Shown: positions 1-7,670, counted from the first letter of the stretch. The stretch is 8,802 nt of DNA from CAJBLF01 sp964424505 (GCA_964424505.1 CAYRIQ010000031.1:1-8802), one strand, 5' to 3'. Program-made: numbers and translations. The notes: generated by a model from the letters alone, not told the origin.

Positions 1-18
1 ATAGTTGAGGTAACTATA
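1..18 (-). terminator. Possible terminator hairpin after murB
   Basis: Directly downstream of the murB stop, bases 1-17 form a perfect 6-base-pair stem (ATAGTT / AACTAT) around a 5-base loop. The stem is short and AT-rich. The T-run that would confirm an intrinsic terminator would lie beyond the window edge, so this is only a candidate for the end of the adk-rlmD-murB transcript. Confidence 0.3.
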
Positions 19-1047
19 TTACAAAACATTCACCTCTGGTTCTAGCTCTATCTCAAACATCTCTAGGACTTTTTTTTGTATAGATTGAGCAAATGCTCGT
101 ATGTCTTTTCCACTTGCACCACCATTATTTACTATAATGAGTGCGTGATTATTGTAAGTACCAACAGATCATTCAGATTTTCCTTTAAAATCGGCAAGCT
201 CAATAAGCTGACCTGCTGATAATTTAATATCATTTCCAAATGTATTTCCTTTGAGCTCAGGATATTTCAACGATAAATTTTCAAACTGACTTTTTTCGAT
301 GACAGGATTCTTGAAAAAACTTCCCGCTGTCCCTATTTTTGTCCGATCGGGCAATTTATTTTCTCTAATTTTTATTATAATATTTGCTACTGCTTGAGCA
401 GTAATGTTTGATAAATCTATTCATTTTTCAGTAATAATTTTTTGGATATCTGCATATTGAATATTGGGTAGATAAGTAGGAGATTGTTTTTCCAATAAAA
501 AAGTAACTGCAGTAATTATTATACTGTTTTTAAGCTGTTGTTTAAAAATACTTTCACGATAAGCAAACTGACACTCATCATTTCTCCATATTTTTTTTTC
601 TTTTGTGCGTATATCTATTCATTCTACTTCATAGATAATATCTTTTGCTTCTTTGCCATAAGCACCTATATTTCCTACCGGAGCAGAACCAATATTTCCA
701 GGTATAAATACCATATTTTCTCCTCCGACATATCACTGTGCCAAACATCGCATCATGGTTTCATGCCAGCTTTCTCAAGCTCAGATCTTGATATACACCG
801 TATCATCATCTTCTTTTATTTTTTCTTTTCCCAGTAATGAAATTTTTATTACAATTCACGCATAGTCTTTCGTGAAAAGGATATTGGCTCATCCACCCAA
901 AATAAGATGTGGTTGTGTAGCAAAAATATCCGTAGAAATCAGATCAAAAATTTCTTGTTCTTGAGTTATCTCCACAAAATAATCTGCTTGTACATCGACA
1001 GAAAATGTGTTGTAAGGCTGTAATGAAACATTTTGCTGGAGGTGCAT
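19..1047 (-). CDS. murB: UDP-N-acetylenolpyruvoylglucosamine reductase (MurB, type I)
   Basis: MurB is the cytoplasmic flavoenzyme that uses NADPH to reduce UDP-GlcNAc-enolpyruvate to UDP-MurNAc, the second committed step of peptidoglycan precursor synthesis. Read with UGA as Gly, the frame gives 342 residues, the same length as the E. coli enzyme. Visible landmarks are the FAD-binding 'LGGGANILF' and 'GAGESWH' near residues 50-95, 'IPGNIGSAPVGNIGAYG', then 'YRESIFK', the type I Tyr198 in 'QYADI', the catalytic Ser243 in 'AGSFFKNP' and the C-terminal Glu338 in 'LEPEV'. Eight UGA codons interrupt it (169-171, 421-423, 619-621, 733-735, 775-777, 781-783, 856-858, 889-891), several at conserved glycines. 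The chosen ATG gives an N-terminus matching the family ('LQPYNTF'); no clear ribosome binding site precedes it. It is the last gene of the group, 54 bases after the methyltransferase. Its presence implies the cell makes peptidoglycan. Confidence 0.96.
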
Positions 1048-1101
1048 GATGATAAATCAAATAAGTAAACGACATATAAATCTCCATTACTACTATTTTT
1101 T

Positions 1102-2739
1102 TTAATGTAATACTCAAATACATTCAATATGATGCGTCTGAGGAAACATATCTACAGGCTGGATTTCTTTGATAGAAAATCATCCTGCAATCAAAAGTTC
1201 TATATCTCTGACCATAGTGACAGGATTACATGAAATATATAACAACTTAAAATCTGATTCTTTTTTGAGATCGCAAATCATTTGAACAACATTTTTATGG
1301 AGACCATCCCTTGGTGGATCGATAATCACGAGCCCTAAATTTTCCAATGTTTTTTTGATCTCTGGGTATTGTATAAATGCTTTTTCTGCAGGATTTGCAA
1401 GAAAGGTGACTTTATGTTCTAGCCCATTGATTTTTGCATTATATCGTGCATCGGTAATAGCATCTTCGACAATTTCTATTCAAACAAGTTGTCTGCCTTT
1501 ACCAGATTTCAAAAAGCTAATACCTATACTTCCCGTACCACAGTATAAATCTAGAATAGTTCATTCCACATTGCCAACCATGTGCATAGCTTGACTAAAA
1601 AGCTGTTGTGCTCAGAGCGTATTAGTCTGGAAAAAAGAAAAAGGTGATATTCTAAAGGTAACCTCTATAGATCAATTATGCTCTGTTTCCTGTTGTTGTG
1701 GCTCAGATGATGCCTGCTGTTTTATGTCCTTTATGTATGTATTTTTAAACTGAAGTACTTCATAGATAGATCATTCTCCTCGAAAGGTTTTTGTTTCACC
1801 ATCCTGTGATCTAATAATATCCCCCAATCCATTATTATAGGTAATCACAAAAGTAGTTACCTTTTCCTGGAGAAAAGTGTCTTGTTTCAATGTTTCAAGA
1901 AATTCATTCCATTGATGTATGTTTTTCTCTTTGAGATTGTTGTCTGCTACAGAAAGATTAATAAGAAATTGATTGGTATTTGTTCATTGTCTTATTACCA
2001 AATGTCTAAAAAATCCCTGATGAGTCATTTGGTCATAGGCGGGGAGTCATGATATTTTACAAAGCTGTTTGATATGTTGATATAAAACATTTGCCTGTTC
2101 TGAAATGAGAAAACAAGTATCAATATCAACGATTTTACTAAATTCTCCCTGTTTATGAAAACCACAACTTCGATCAGAAAGAACTACATTCTCAGATTGT
2201 TTAGACAGATTAGGTGTATTAGAATTTATCACGTCTGTGCTTTCTAACTTGTCTTTTGGTCCCTTAGTTATATATTTTCCAAAGCTAAATTCTATTTTGT
2301 TTCTATAAAATTTTTCTCCCGGTGATCAGATAATAGACAAAATTTGTAAATCAGGCAAGTATTTTTTGAGTTTGGTAAAAGCATCATTGACAATATTTTC
2401 CTTAAGTTGTAGCTGATTATGATAGCTTAGCATCTGTCGTTTACAGCCTCAACAACCTATTTTATAGGTTATTTCGCTGAGTGGATCTTTGTCATTTCAC
2501 AATGTCAAAAAATGAGAACAAAAAATTTCCCCATCTACGATGGTAGGATCAAGGTGTTGGATGTGAGTGATGTGCGCTTCTACATAATCCTTTTTTTGTT
2601 TTACTATTTTAAGATCTACGATACTTCCCGGCAAAGCACCTCATTTGATCAAAATTCTTTTTCCATCACTCATTCTAGCCAGTCCAACTCATCCATATCA
2701 TATTTTATCAATTTTTATTCTAGTAAGTGTTTTAGCCAT
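1102..2739 (-). CDS. rlmD: 23S rRNA (uracil-5-)-methyltransferase, RlmD/TrmA family
   Basis: This SAM-dependent enzyme methylates C5 of a uridine in RNA, in the family of RlmD (23S U1939), RlmC and TrmA. The 545-residue protein begins with a TRAM RNA-binding domain (about residues 1-65, containing 'GYGGVGLAR' and 'ALPGS'). The [4Fe-4S] ligands follow: Cys74 ('CSHF'), Cys96 and Cys99 ('CGGC') and Cys192 ('RSCGFH'). 'YRNKIEFSFG' marks the central domain. The methyltransferase domain has 'DLYCGTGSIG' (from Asp397), 'IDPPRDG', the nucleophile Cys504 in 'SCNP' and 'MFPQTHHIE' near the end. It is longer than E. coli RlmD (433 residues), with added sequence between the first two Fe-S cysteines and around residues 155-190. 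About fifteen UGA codons must be read as Gly. The ATG lies 16 bases after the adk stop, so the two are probably co-transcribed. The target base cannot be told from sequence: RlmD is the best guess, with an RlmCD-like dual enzyme possible. Confidence 0.9.
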
Positions 2740-2755
2740 AAATATGTACCAAAAA

Positions 2756-3325
2756 TTAAAGTGCTAATTTAGCTCTTAGTTCTGCCTGTATGTTTTCTAT
2801 AGAATTATTAGCATTGATAGTAATTACTTTGCCCATTTCTTCAAAATGTTTGATAACCATCAATGTTTCATGAGTAAAAATATCAATTCTCTGTTGCATA
2901 GTCTCAGGAGTATCATCAGTACGTCATTCCTTTCCAGCTCTATTCATCATTCTTTCAAGCGCAATATCTTTGGAAAGTTCGAGATGAACAATCATAAAAT
3001 CTCTTCCCATCTCTTCCATTTTTGTAGTAAAAAACTCTGCTTGCTCTTTTACTCTAGGAAATCAATCAATAATAATATATTTATTATGGTTTTGTGCTAT
3101 TTGCAGACTTGTATCGATCAAATCATGGGTAATAAAATTGTCTACCATTTTCCCCGTATTGACCACATTGGTGATATATTTCCCTATCAAATTATCGTTG
3201 GACATCAAAGCTCTAAGCGTTTGCCCCATTTCAAAATATCGATAGTCTGGTTTGTACGACAACAACAATTTTGCTTGAGTTCATTTTCCACATCATTGGA
3301 TACCGAGAAAAACTAAATCTTTCAT
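2756..3325 (-). CDS. adk: Adenylate kinase (short-LID nucleoside monophosphate kinase)
   Basis: Adenylate kinase interconverts ATP + AMP and 2 ADP in the cytoplasm. The 189-residue protein has the P-loop 'GIQGCGKGTQ' (residues 8-17), an NMP-binding segment 'EMGQTLR' (32-38), 'DGFPR' (87-91) followed by the adenine-contacting Gln95, and a short LID ('NRAGKEGRTDD') without the zinc-binding cysteines of many bacterial forms. UGA encodes P-loop Gly11 and Gly15 and Gly88 of DGFPR, all invariant, which argues strongly for UGA = Gly rather than Trp. The usual 'TGD' of the NMP site is 'MGQ' here, so another nucleoside monophosphate specificity is possible, but the overall match favours adenylate kinase. 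It is first in a three-gene group, behind the S9 terminator and a 215-base spacer with a possible promoter. In many bacteria adk sits between secY and infA; here it is displaced. Confidence 0.9.
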
Positions 3326-3373
3326 TATCTGTTATACACAAAAAATAAAAAAAATCTGAACATATTCACATAT

Positions 3374-3404
3374 CCTATACTAATTATATTTTACTTATTT
3401 TCAA
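3374..3404 (-). promoter_or_regulatory. Candidate promoter for adk-rlmD-murB
   Basis: On the minus strand, TTGAAA (3399-3404) stands 19 bases upstream of TATAGG (3374-3379), and a perfect TATAAT (3383-3388) lies between them with no good -35 of its own. Position between the S9 terminator and adk is right for a new promoter, but such hexamers are common by chance at this AT content. Confidence 0.35.
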
Positions 3405-3443
3405 CGAATTTTAATTTTGATCACGAAAATGAAAACCTAACAA

Positions 3444-3470
3444 ACAAAAAAACTCTTTTTCCAAAGAGTT
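3444..3470 (-). terminator. Intrinsic terminator of the ribosomal protein block
   Basis: On the minus strand, AACTCTTT pairs perfectly with AAAGAGTT around a GGAA loop and is followed at once by a run of seven T. It lies about 70 bases past the rpsI stop, with the hairpin-then-T order in the minus direction, and therefore closes the L13-S9 end of the operon before adk. Confidence 0.88.
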
Positions 3471-3498
3471 GTTTTGCTGATATGTAATCGATTGATAC

Positions 3499-3530
3499 GT
3501 TTCAATGTTTCCATCGTTCCATGTTTCAAT
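3499..3530. repeat. Degenerate 8-base tandem repeat, four units
   Basis: Four contiguous 8-base units run GTTTCAAT, GTTTCCAT, CGTTCCAT, GTTTCAAT on the plus strand, 10 bases downstream of the rpsI stop. The first and last units are identical and the middle two differ at one or two positions. A fifth, poorer unit may follow at 3531. The same unit recurs at 7086-7155. Confidence 0.75.
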
Positions 3531-3540
3531 CGTCAAAGAA

Positions 3541-3963
3541 TTATCTCTTTGACCAAGTAGGTCCTTTTCTCGCTTTCTTCAAACCTGGTTTTTTTCTTTC
3601 TTTAATTCTAGGATCTCTCTTGAGAAGTCCATATGGTTTCAAAGTGACTCTTAGTTCAGGATTCCATTCGATCAATGCTCTAGCAAATCCCAGCTTGATA
3701 GCATCTGCTTGTCCTGATATCCCTCATCAACTGACAACTATTTCAGCATCAAACATTTTAAGATACTCATTACCTAAAGTATTGAGTGGAGAAAGAGCGG
3801 CTTCGAGAAGATAGAGGTTTCCACCAAAATAATCTGCCAATGGTTTTTGTGAACCATTAGATGTTTTGATAATGAAATTACCACTTCATTTCCCAAAAAG
3901 TTTAACAACAGCCGTTGTTTCTTTTCTTCTTCCTATAGCATAGGTATATTCTTTATTTGCCAT
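3541..3963 (-). CDS. rpsI: 30S ribosomal protein S9 (uS9)
   Basis: S9 binds the 3' major domain of 16S rRNA, and its C-terminal tail reaches the P-site tRNA. The 140-residue product has 'YAIGRRKETTA' at the N-terminus, 'SGGGISGQADAIKLGFARAL' in the middle and a basic tail 'KRDPRIKERKKPGLKKAR' ending in 'SKR', the conserved C-terminal Lys-Arg that contacts P-site tRNA. Three UGA codons are needed, two of them consecutive inside the conserved 'SGGG'. Its ATG shares one base with the rplM stop (TAATG), so translation is probably coupled. L13-S9 is a widespread pair; here it is the distal end of the alpha operon and is followed by a terminator. Confidence 0.97.
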
Positions 3964-4421
3964 TATTTAGATAAGGTAATAGGTTTAAAATGATCGTATT
4001 TAGTAGTAGTTCATACTACAAGTTTAAGTCTTTTAATTCTTTTGTCTCTAAGTTTGTTTTTAGAAAGCATTCCTCTGACAACAGCAGTAAGAAGTTTCGC
4101 AGGATTTTTTTGCATAACAACATCCCAAGTAACTTGCTTAACATTTCCTTTATATCCACTATAAGAGTACATAACATTATTCTGAAGTTTTTTTCCTGTC
4201 ACTTTGATTTTATCAATATTTTCTACAAGTATAAAATCTCATGCATCCCAAAAATCAGCATAATATGCCTTATGTTTACCCAAAAGCAAATTTGCAATAT
4301 CTACTGCCAATCTTCCAAGTACTTTTCCATTTGCATCAATTCTCCACCATTTTCTATCTTTGTCCATATCAGCTGGTTTGACTCGGAGCGTCTTGTTTAA
4401 GTCTTTTTTTGTAAATTCCAT
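3963..4421 (-). CDS. rplM: 50S ribosomal protein L13 (uL13)
   Basis: L13 is an early-assembly protein that binds 23S rRNA. The 152-residue product has 'WRIDANGKVLGRLAVDIA' near residues 25-45, then 'LLGKHK', 'GDFILVENIDKIKVTGKK' and a basic 'VVRGMLSKNKLRDKRIKRLKL' segment, all at usual positions. Two UGA codons (in 'DAGDF' and 'VVGTT') are read as Gly; with the standard code the gene would appear as two separate short ORFs. The N-terminus is about ten residues longer than E. coli L13. The neighbouring 'WW' is encoded by TGG TGG, showing that Trp is not UGA here. It follows rplQ by 69 bases and overlaps rpsI by one base. Confidence 0.97.
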
Positions 4422-4490
4422 GATTAAAATTTCAAATAATTAAATGAAGTTAAATAACTATAGATGGGATAGGTACTCTTACTTCTCCGT

Positions 4491-4877
4491 CTATAATAAT
4501 TTAAGTAATATTTTTTGAACACCATCACCGACTCTAAAACCTAATTTATAGTCAGCTACAAAACTTGAAGTAGATCAAGATTCTATATATTTTGGCAAAA
4601 GGATATTCAATACTTTTTTTCCCTCAGCCTCACCATAGATTTTAGATTTTATATATCTGATACTTTCTCTTTTTGCATCTTTTTCACTGAGTTTTTTATT
4701 CATTTTCACGAGATTAGCAAAAAAAGAATCAATCTCAGATTTGAGTACTTTAGCTCTTTTTGGAGTAGTAGTCGTTTTCCCATTTTTTATCAAATTGGTC
4801 AACAACTGTCTCACAAATACGTGTCTTTTTTTGGCTCCTGTATCTAATTCGAGCATTTTATTGTCCTTATGTCTCAT
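4491..4877 (-). CDS. rplQ: 50S ribosomal protein L17 (bL17)
   Basis: L17 lies near the peptide exit tunnel. The product is 128 residues, starting 'MRHKDNKMLELDTGAKKRHVFVRQ' in broken form as 'MRHK', 'LDTGAKKR' and 'VRQLLTNLIKNG', with 'KTTTTPKRAKVLKSEID' and the C-terminal 'KLGFRVGDG' that corresponds to the family's 'CGFRAGD'. One UGA near residue 101 ('ESGSTS') is read as Gly; without that the conserved C-terminal segment would be lost. It ends with TAG, one of only two TAG stops in the window. It follows rpoA by 30 bases, the usual rpoA-rplQ arrangement. Confidence 0.96.
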
Positions 4878-4907
4878 GGTACCAAACTATAATATAATTA
4901 AAATAAT

Positions 4908-5903
4908 TTATCCTATCAAAGCTTTGTCTATATTTGCTAGTGCACTATTGATCTCATCAATAGCTTTTCTACCTACTCATTTCATAAGTAAAAGCTCACC
5001 TTTCTTTTTCTTTTCAAGATCTTCCACATATAAAATACTATTTTTGATTAATGCATTTCTTGTTCTTTCACTGAGAGGAAGTGCATCAATAGGCATTGTT
5101 TTTATGCTAGCTTCTTCATGAAATTTATCTTGTATTCTATCAAGGTCTTCAAGATCAACTAGAAATGATCTATCAATATATATAGTATCAAAGATAAACA
5201 ATTTAGCATATGAAGCTAATACTTCTCCAGCAAACATAATGATTTCCTTTGGAGAAATGCCTTTAAACCATGATCTAATCTCTATTACTAAGAGATCTTT
5301 TGTTGATCAAGTAAAATCTTCAATCACTTCTTCTACATCATATTTGACATAATCAATAACTTTAAATTCATTGTCAATCAATAAAATATTAGCATCTATT
5401 TCTTCATCTTTCCTATCACGACTTCTAAGATAATCAATACTATAATATCCATATCATTTTTCTATCCTAATATCCACATTAAGTTCAATTGCTGGATCAG
5501 TAATTTCAAAAAGTTCTATATCATTATTGAGCAGTTCTATACCTGCAGGTAGTTTGATATTATTTGAAGTATAAATTCATATCCCTGAAAATCTTTGAGA
5601 AATCCACTGAATATTGTCAGCTTTTTCATCTACTTTGAAACGAAGTGTTTTAAAGTTGAGCATCATATCAATAACACTTTCTTTCACTCCATCTATCACA
5701 TGATATTCATGATTTACTCATTTAATTTTAAGTCATGTAATCGCTCCTCCGACACTATATCACAAAATAATCCTTCTCAATGCATTTCCAAGTGTTTGTC
5801 AAAATCCTCTAGGTAAATGTTTTACTTCAAACTTAGTAGTTCTATCGTCTACATTTGACACAATAATTTTTGGGGCTCAGATGAATTTTTGTATATCCAG
5901 CAT
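4908..5903 (-). CDS. rpoA: DNA-directed RNA polymerase subunit alpha
   Basis: Alpha dimerises to seed RNA polymerase assembly, and its C-terminal domain binds promoter UP elements and activators. The 331-residue product has the N-terminal dimerisation/assembly domain with 'HLPRGFGQTLGNALRRI' (residues 28-44), 'VGGAITGLKI' and 'EKGYGYY', then a linker and the C-terminal domain. In the latter, Arg280, Asn283 and Gly311 line up with the E. coli DNA-contact residues R265, N268 and G296. At least nine UGA codons are read as Gly, including the second Gly of 'RGFG' and Gly309 before the final helix-hairpin-helix. The ATG at 5901-5903 gives an ordinary N-terminus; no Shine-Dalgarno is visible. It lies between rpsD and rplQ as in most bacteria. 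Confidence 0.97.
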
Positions 5904-5969
5904 GTAGAGTAATAAAGAGTAAAAATTTTTTGTTTTATGATGTATAGTAATAGTGAAGTAATCGAAAGA

Positions 5970-6595
5970 CTATGCTCTCGCATAAAATTCAATCACTTTC
6001 AAAAGATCTGCAGGTATTCCTAACTCTCCAACTTGAGGATCATTAAGCATTTCTACAGTATTTGATGATTTATCTAATTTTACCCATGAAGGTATTTTTC
6101 ATTTACTTTCTGTAGCATTTTGACTATAAAGTGTAGAATTTTTTAGTTTTTCTTTGAGAGTAATTTTGTCTCCAATAGCGACAAAAGAAGAAGGTATATT
6201 ATGTTTTTTTCCATTCAATAAAAAATGTCCGTGATTGACCATCTGTCTTGCTTGCATCATAGTTTTTGCTAGTCATGATCTATAAACAACAGAATCCATT
6301 CTTCTCTCCAAAAACTGAAAAAGTGCAGTATCATGAGTTATATTCTTATTTTTAGCATATTTTGCAGCAGTTTCTTTAACAAGCCTTACAAATTGTCTCT
6401 CTGACAACATATACATTCTTTTGAGTACTTGTTTATTTCTCAAAAGTTTTCCATNNNNNNNNNNGAAGATCTTTGCATGTTACCACCGTGTTGTCCAGGC
6501 AAGCTTCTATTTTTTTTCACGTTATATTTTTTGGATCAAAACAGATCTACTTGTTCTCTTCTACATAATTTAAACTTAGGTCCTGTATATCTCAT
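5970..6595 (-). CDS. rpsD: 30S ribosomal protein S4 (uS4), interrupted by an assembly gap
   Basis: S4 nucleates 16S rRNA folding and, in several bacteria, represses its own operon. The N-terminal part reads 'MRYTGPKFKLCRREQ' and 'SLPGQHGGNMQRSS'; after ten Ns the rest reads 'GKLLRNKQVLKRMY', 'ERQFVRLVKE', then the S4 domain 'RRMDSVVYRSGLA...ARQMVNHGHFLLNG', and ends 'LLKVIEFYARA' with TAG. The two halves are in different frames as written: the missing length must be 2 more than a multiple of 3, not 10. With one missing whole codon the protein would be about 206 residues, the normal S4 length, so this is an assembly artefact rather than a pseudogene. Three UGA codons are read as Gly. The zinc-binding four-cysteine N-terminus of some S4 proteins is absent. 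Confidence 0.95.
6455..6464. other. Assembly gap (10 N) inside rpsD
   Basis: Ten Ns interrupt rpsD between codons for '...MQRSS' and 'GKLLRN...'. Frame on either side shows the real missing length is not ten; 2, 5 or 8 bases would restore the frame, and comparison with S4 families favours about 5. The run is therefore a fixed-length scaffold placeholder. Confidence 0.95.
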
Positions 6596-6640
6596 TAAAT
6601 GATAAATTTACAATTTAAAAACTACACTATATTATAAAAA

Positions 6641-7045
6641 TTAAATTCTCTTTTTCCTTTTTCCTTTACATCCTCAAAACTGAATAGCGGTATTTTCTTT
6701 GATATACTTAATATCTATAAGTCCAATCTCGTTAATAGCTTTAAATACCCCATCTCTTGCTAATCCTACTCCTCTAAAAATAACACCTATTTCCTTGAGT
6801 CCAATTCCCTGAGCTTCTTTCAATATTTGTTTAGTCAAAGTTTCAGCAGCATAAGGTGTGCTTTTTTTGCTTCCTTTATATCAGAGTTTTCAAGTTCATC
6901 ATCAGAGAACTTTATTGCCATTATCATCTACCAAGGTAAGAATAGTATTATTGTCAGTAGTATGTACGTGAAGAATTCAGCTATCCAATTTGATATCCTT
7001 TTTCTTTTTTGGAGTAGCGGTTTTTGCTTTTGTAGGTGTAGCCAT
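6641..7045 (-). CDS. rpsK: 30S ribosomal protein S11 (uS11)
   Basis: S11 forms part of the 30S platform near the E-site and the Shine-Dalgarno helix. The product is 134 residues: a Lys-rich N-terminal extension ('KKKKDIKLD'), 'GILHVHTTDNNTILTLVDDNG', 'YKGSKKSTPYAAE', 'GIGLKEIGVIFRGVGLARDG' and a basic C-terminus 'GCKGKRKKRI'. Seven UGA codons are read as Gly, five of them within eleven codons (6881-6904) in the loop that usually reads 'SW(A/S)SAG..GF'. The first of three consecutive UGA codons stands at the position normally occupied by Trp, giving 'GGGTGKLGY'. The C-terminal 'HNGCRPPK' of most bacteria is 'FGGCKGKR'. It lies between rpsM and rpsD, the standard order, 45 bases ahead of rpsD. 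Confidence 0.96.
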
Positions 7046-7085
7046 CTAATAAACAATGATAAATTATAAAATATTGAATTGAGCT

Positions 7086-7155
7086 ATTGAAATGTGGAAA
7101 TGTGGAAACATTANNNNNNNNNNTTTTCAACGTTTCAATCTTTCTATCTTTCAAT
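7086..7155. repeat. Inverted arrays of the 8-base repeat flanking an assembly gap
   Basis: Left of the gap, units ATTGAAAT, GTGGAAAT, GTGGAAAC and a partial ATTA (7086-7113) run in strict 8-base register. Right of it, TTTTCAAC, GTTTCAAT, CTTTCTAT, CTTTCAAT (7124-7155) do the same in the opposite orientation. The two arms are imperfect reverse complements and could fold into a long hairpin with the gap in its loop. The right arm abuts the rpsM stop codon. The same unit appears at 3499-3530. Confidence 0.75.
7114..7123. other. Assembly gap (10 N) inside repeat array
   Basis: Ten Ns sit between the two inverted arms of the 8-base repeat, in the rpsM-rpsK spacer. As in rpsD the number of Ns is probably a placeholder, and more repeat units may be hidden here. 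Confidence 0.9.
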
Positions 7156-7529
7156 TATTTTTTAAGTACTGGTCTTACCTTTGATCTTCCAAGAAGTTTT
7201 TTTGCAGTTCTACCATTTTTTCTAGTCAACTGTCCTCTGACAGGCAATCAAAGATTATGTCTCATCCCTCTATAGCATTTGATTTCTTTAAGTCTTTTGA
7301 TAGCAAAAGCTATTTCTCTTTTGAGATCATTTTCAAGAATATATTTTTGAATTTGTTCAAGAATTTTCTTTTGTTCTTCTTCTGAAATATCTTTTACCTT
7401 TTTAAGGTAATCAATTTGAGCATTTACGAGAATAGTCTTTGATCTTTTAAGTCAAATACCATATACAGAAGTGAGTCATATCCAAATAGACTTATTTTCT
7501 GGTAAAACGTGTCCTGATAATCTAAACAT
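7155..7529 (-). CDS. rpsM: 30S ribosomal protein S13 (uS13)
   Basis: S13 sits on the 30S head, contacts the P-site tRNA and forms intersubunit bridges with 23S rRNA and L5. The 124-residue product starts 'MFRLSGHVLPENKSIWIGLTS' with 'VYGIGLKRSKTIL' (the helix-hairpin motif, residues 21-33), a charged central helix and the signature 'YRGMRHNLGLPVRGQ' with 'TRKNGRTAK' near the C-terminus. Three UGA codons are read as Gly, including the second Gly of 'YGIG' and the Gly of 'HNLGLP'. It lies 24 bases after rpmJ, as in the classical infA-rpmJ-rpsM-rpsK-rpsD-rpoA-rplQ order. Confidence 0.97.
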
Positions 7530-7553
7530 GCGGATTAAAAACAATAAATAAAA

Positions 7554-7670
7554 TTATCCTTGTCTTGCTTTGTGTCTAGGATTTTTTTTGCATACTACAT
7601 AGAGTATCCCTTTTCTTTTGACTATTTGACAGTACATACACCTTTTGTGAAGAGAAGATTTAACTTTCAT
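7554..7670 (-). CDS. rpmJ: 50S ribosomal protein L36 (bL36)
   Basis: L36 is a tiny zinc-ribbon protein of the large subunit that stabilises 23S rRNA folding. This 38-residue gene reads 'MKVKSSLHKRCMYCQ', 'KRKGILYVVCKKNPRHKARQG'-like pieces with the four expected zinc ligands: Cys11, Cys14, Cys27 and His33. Length and termini match the family. It contains no UGA codon. It lies between infA (26 bases upstream) and rpsM (24 bases downstream). Confidence 0.96.
   Translation of the reverse strand: MKVKSSLHKRCMYCQIVKRKGILYVVCKKNPRHKARQG

Larger units (their letters stand above)
3326..3540. other. Longest intergenic spacer (adk to rpsI)
   Basis: This 215-base spacer is the longest gene-free stretch. 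From the rpsI side it holds a four-copy degenerate 8-base repeat (3499-3530), the intrinsic terminator (3444-3470) and a candidate adk promoter (3374-3404). The rest is AT-rich with no RNA gene or recognised riboswitch that I can see. Confidence 0.8.

Noticed and set aside
1045..1095. GGAG followed six bases later by an ATG upstream of murB
   Set aside because: That ATG is out of the murB frame and opens only a shadow frame with no recognisable product; the MurB N-terminus fits the ATG at 1045-1047.
3499..3530. CRISPR array
   Set aside because: The units are 8 bases long, contiguous and degenerate, with no spacers and no cas genes nearby.
7063..7068. TATAAT as an internal promoter for rpsK
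   Set aside because: No convincing -35 lies at the right distance, and the hexamer is common at this base composition.
538..7275. Many open reading frames on the plus strand, the longest 156 codons at 2846-3316
   Set aside because: Each lies antisense to a recognised minus-strand gene, has low-complexity Phe/Ser/Ile-rich translation and no family signature. They are shadows of AT-rich genes with UGA recoding.
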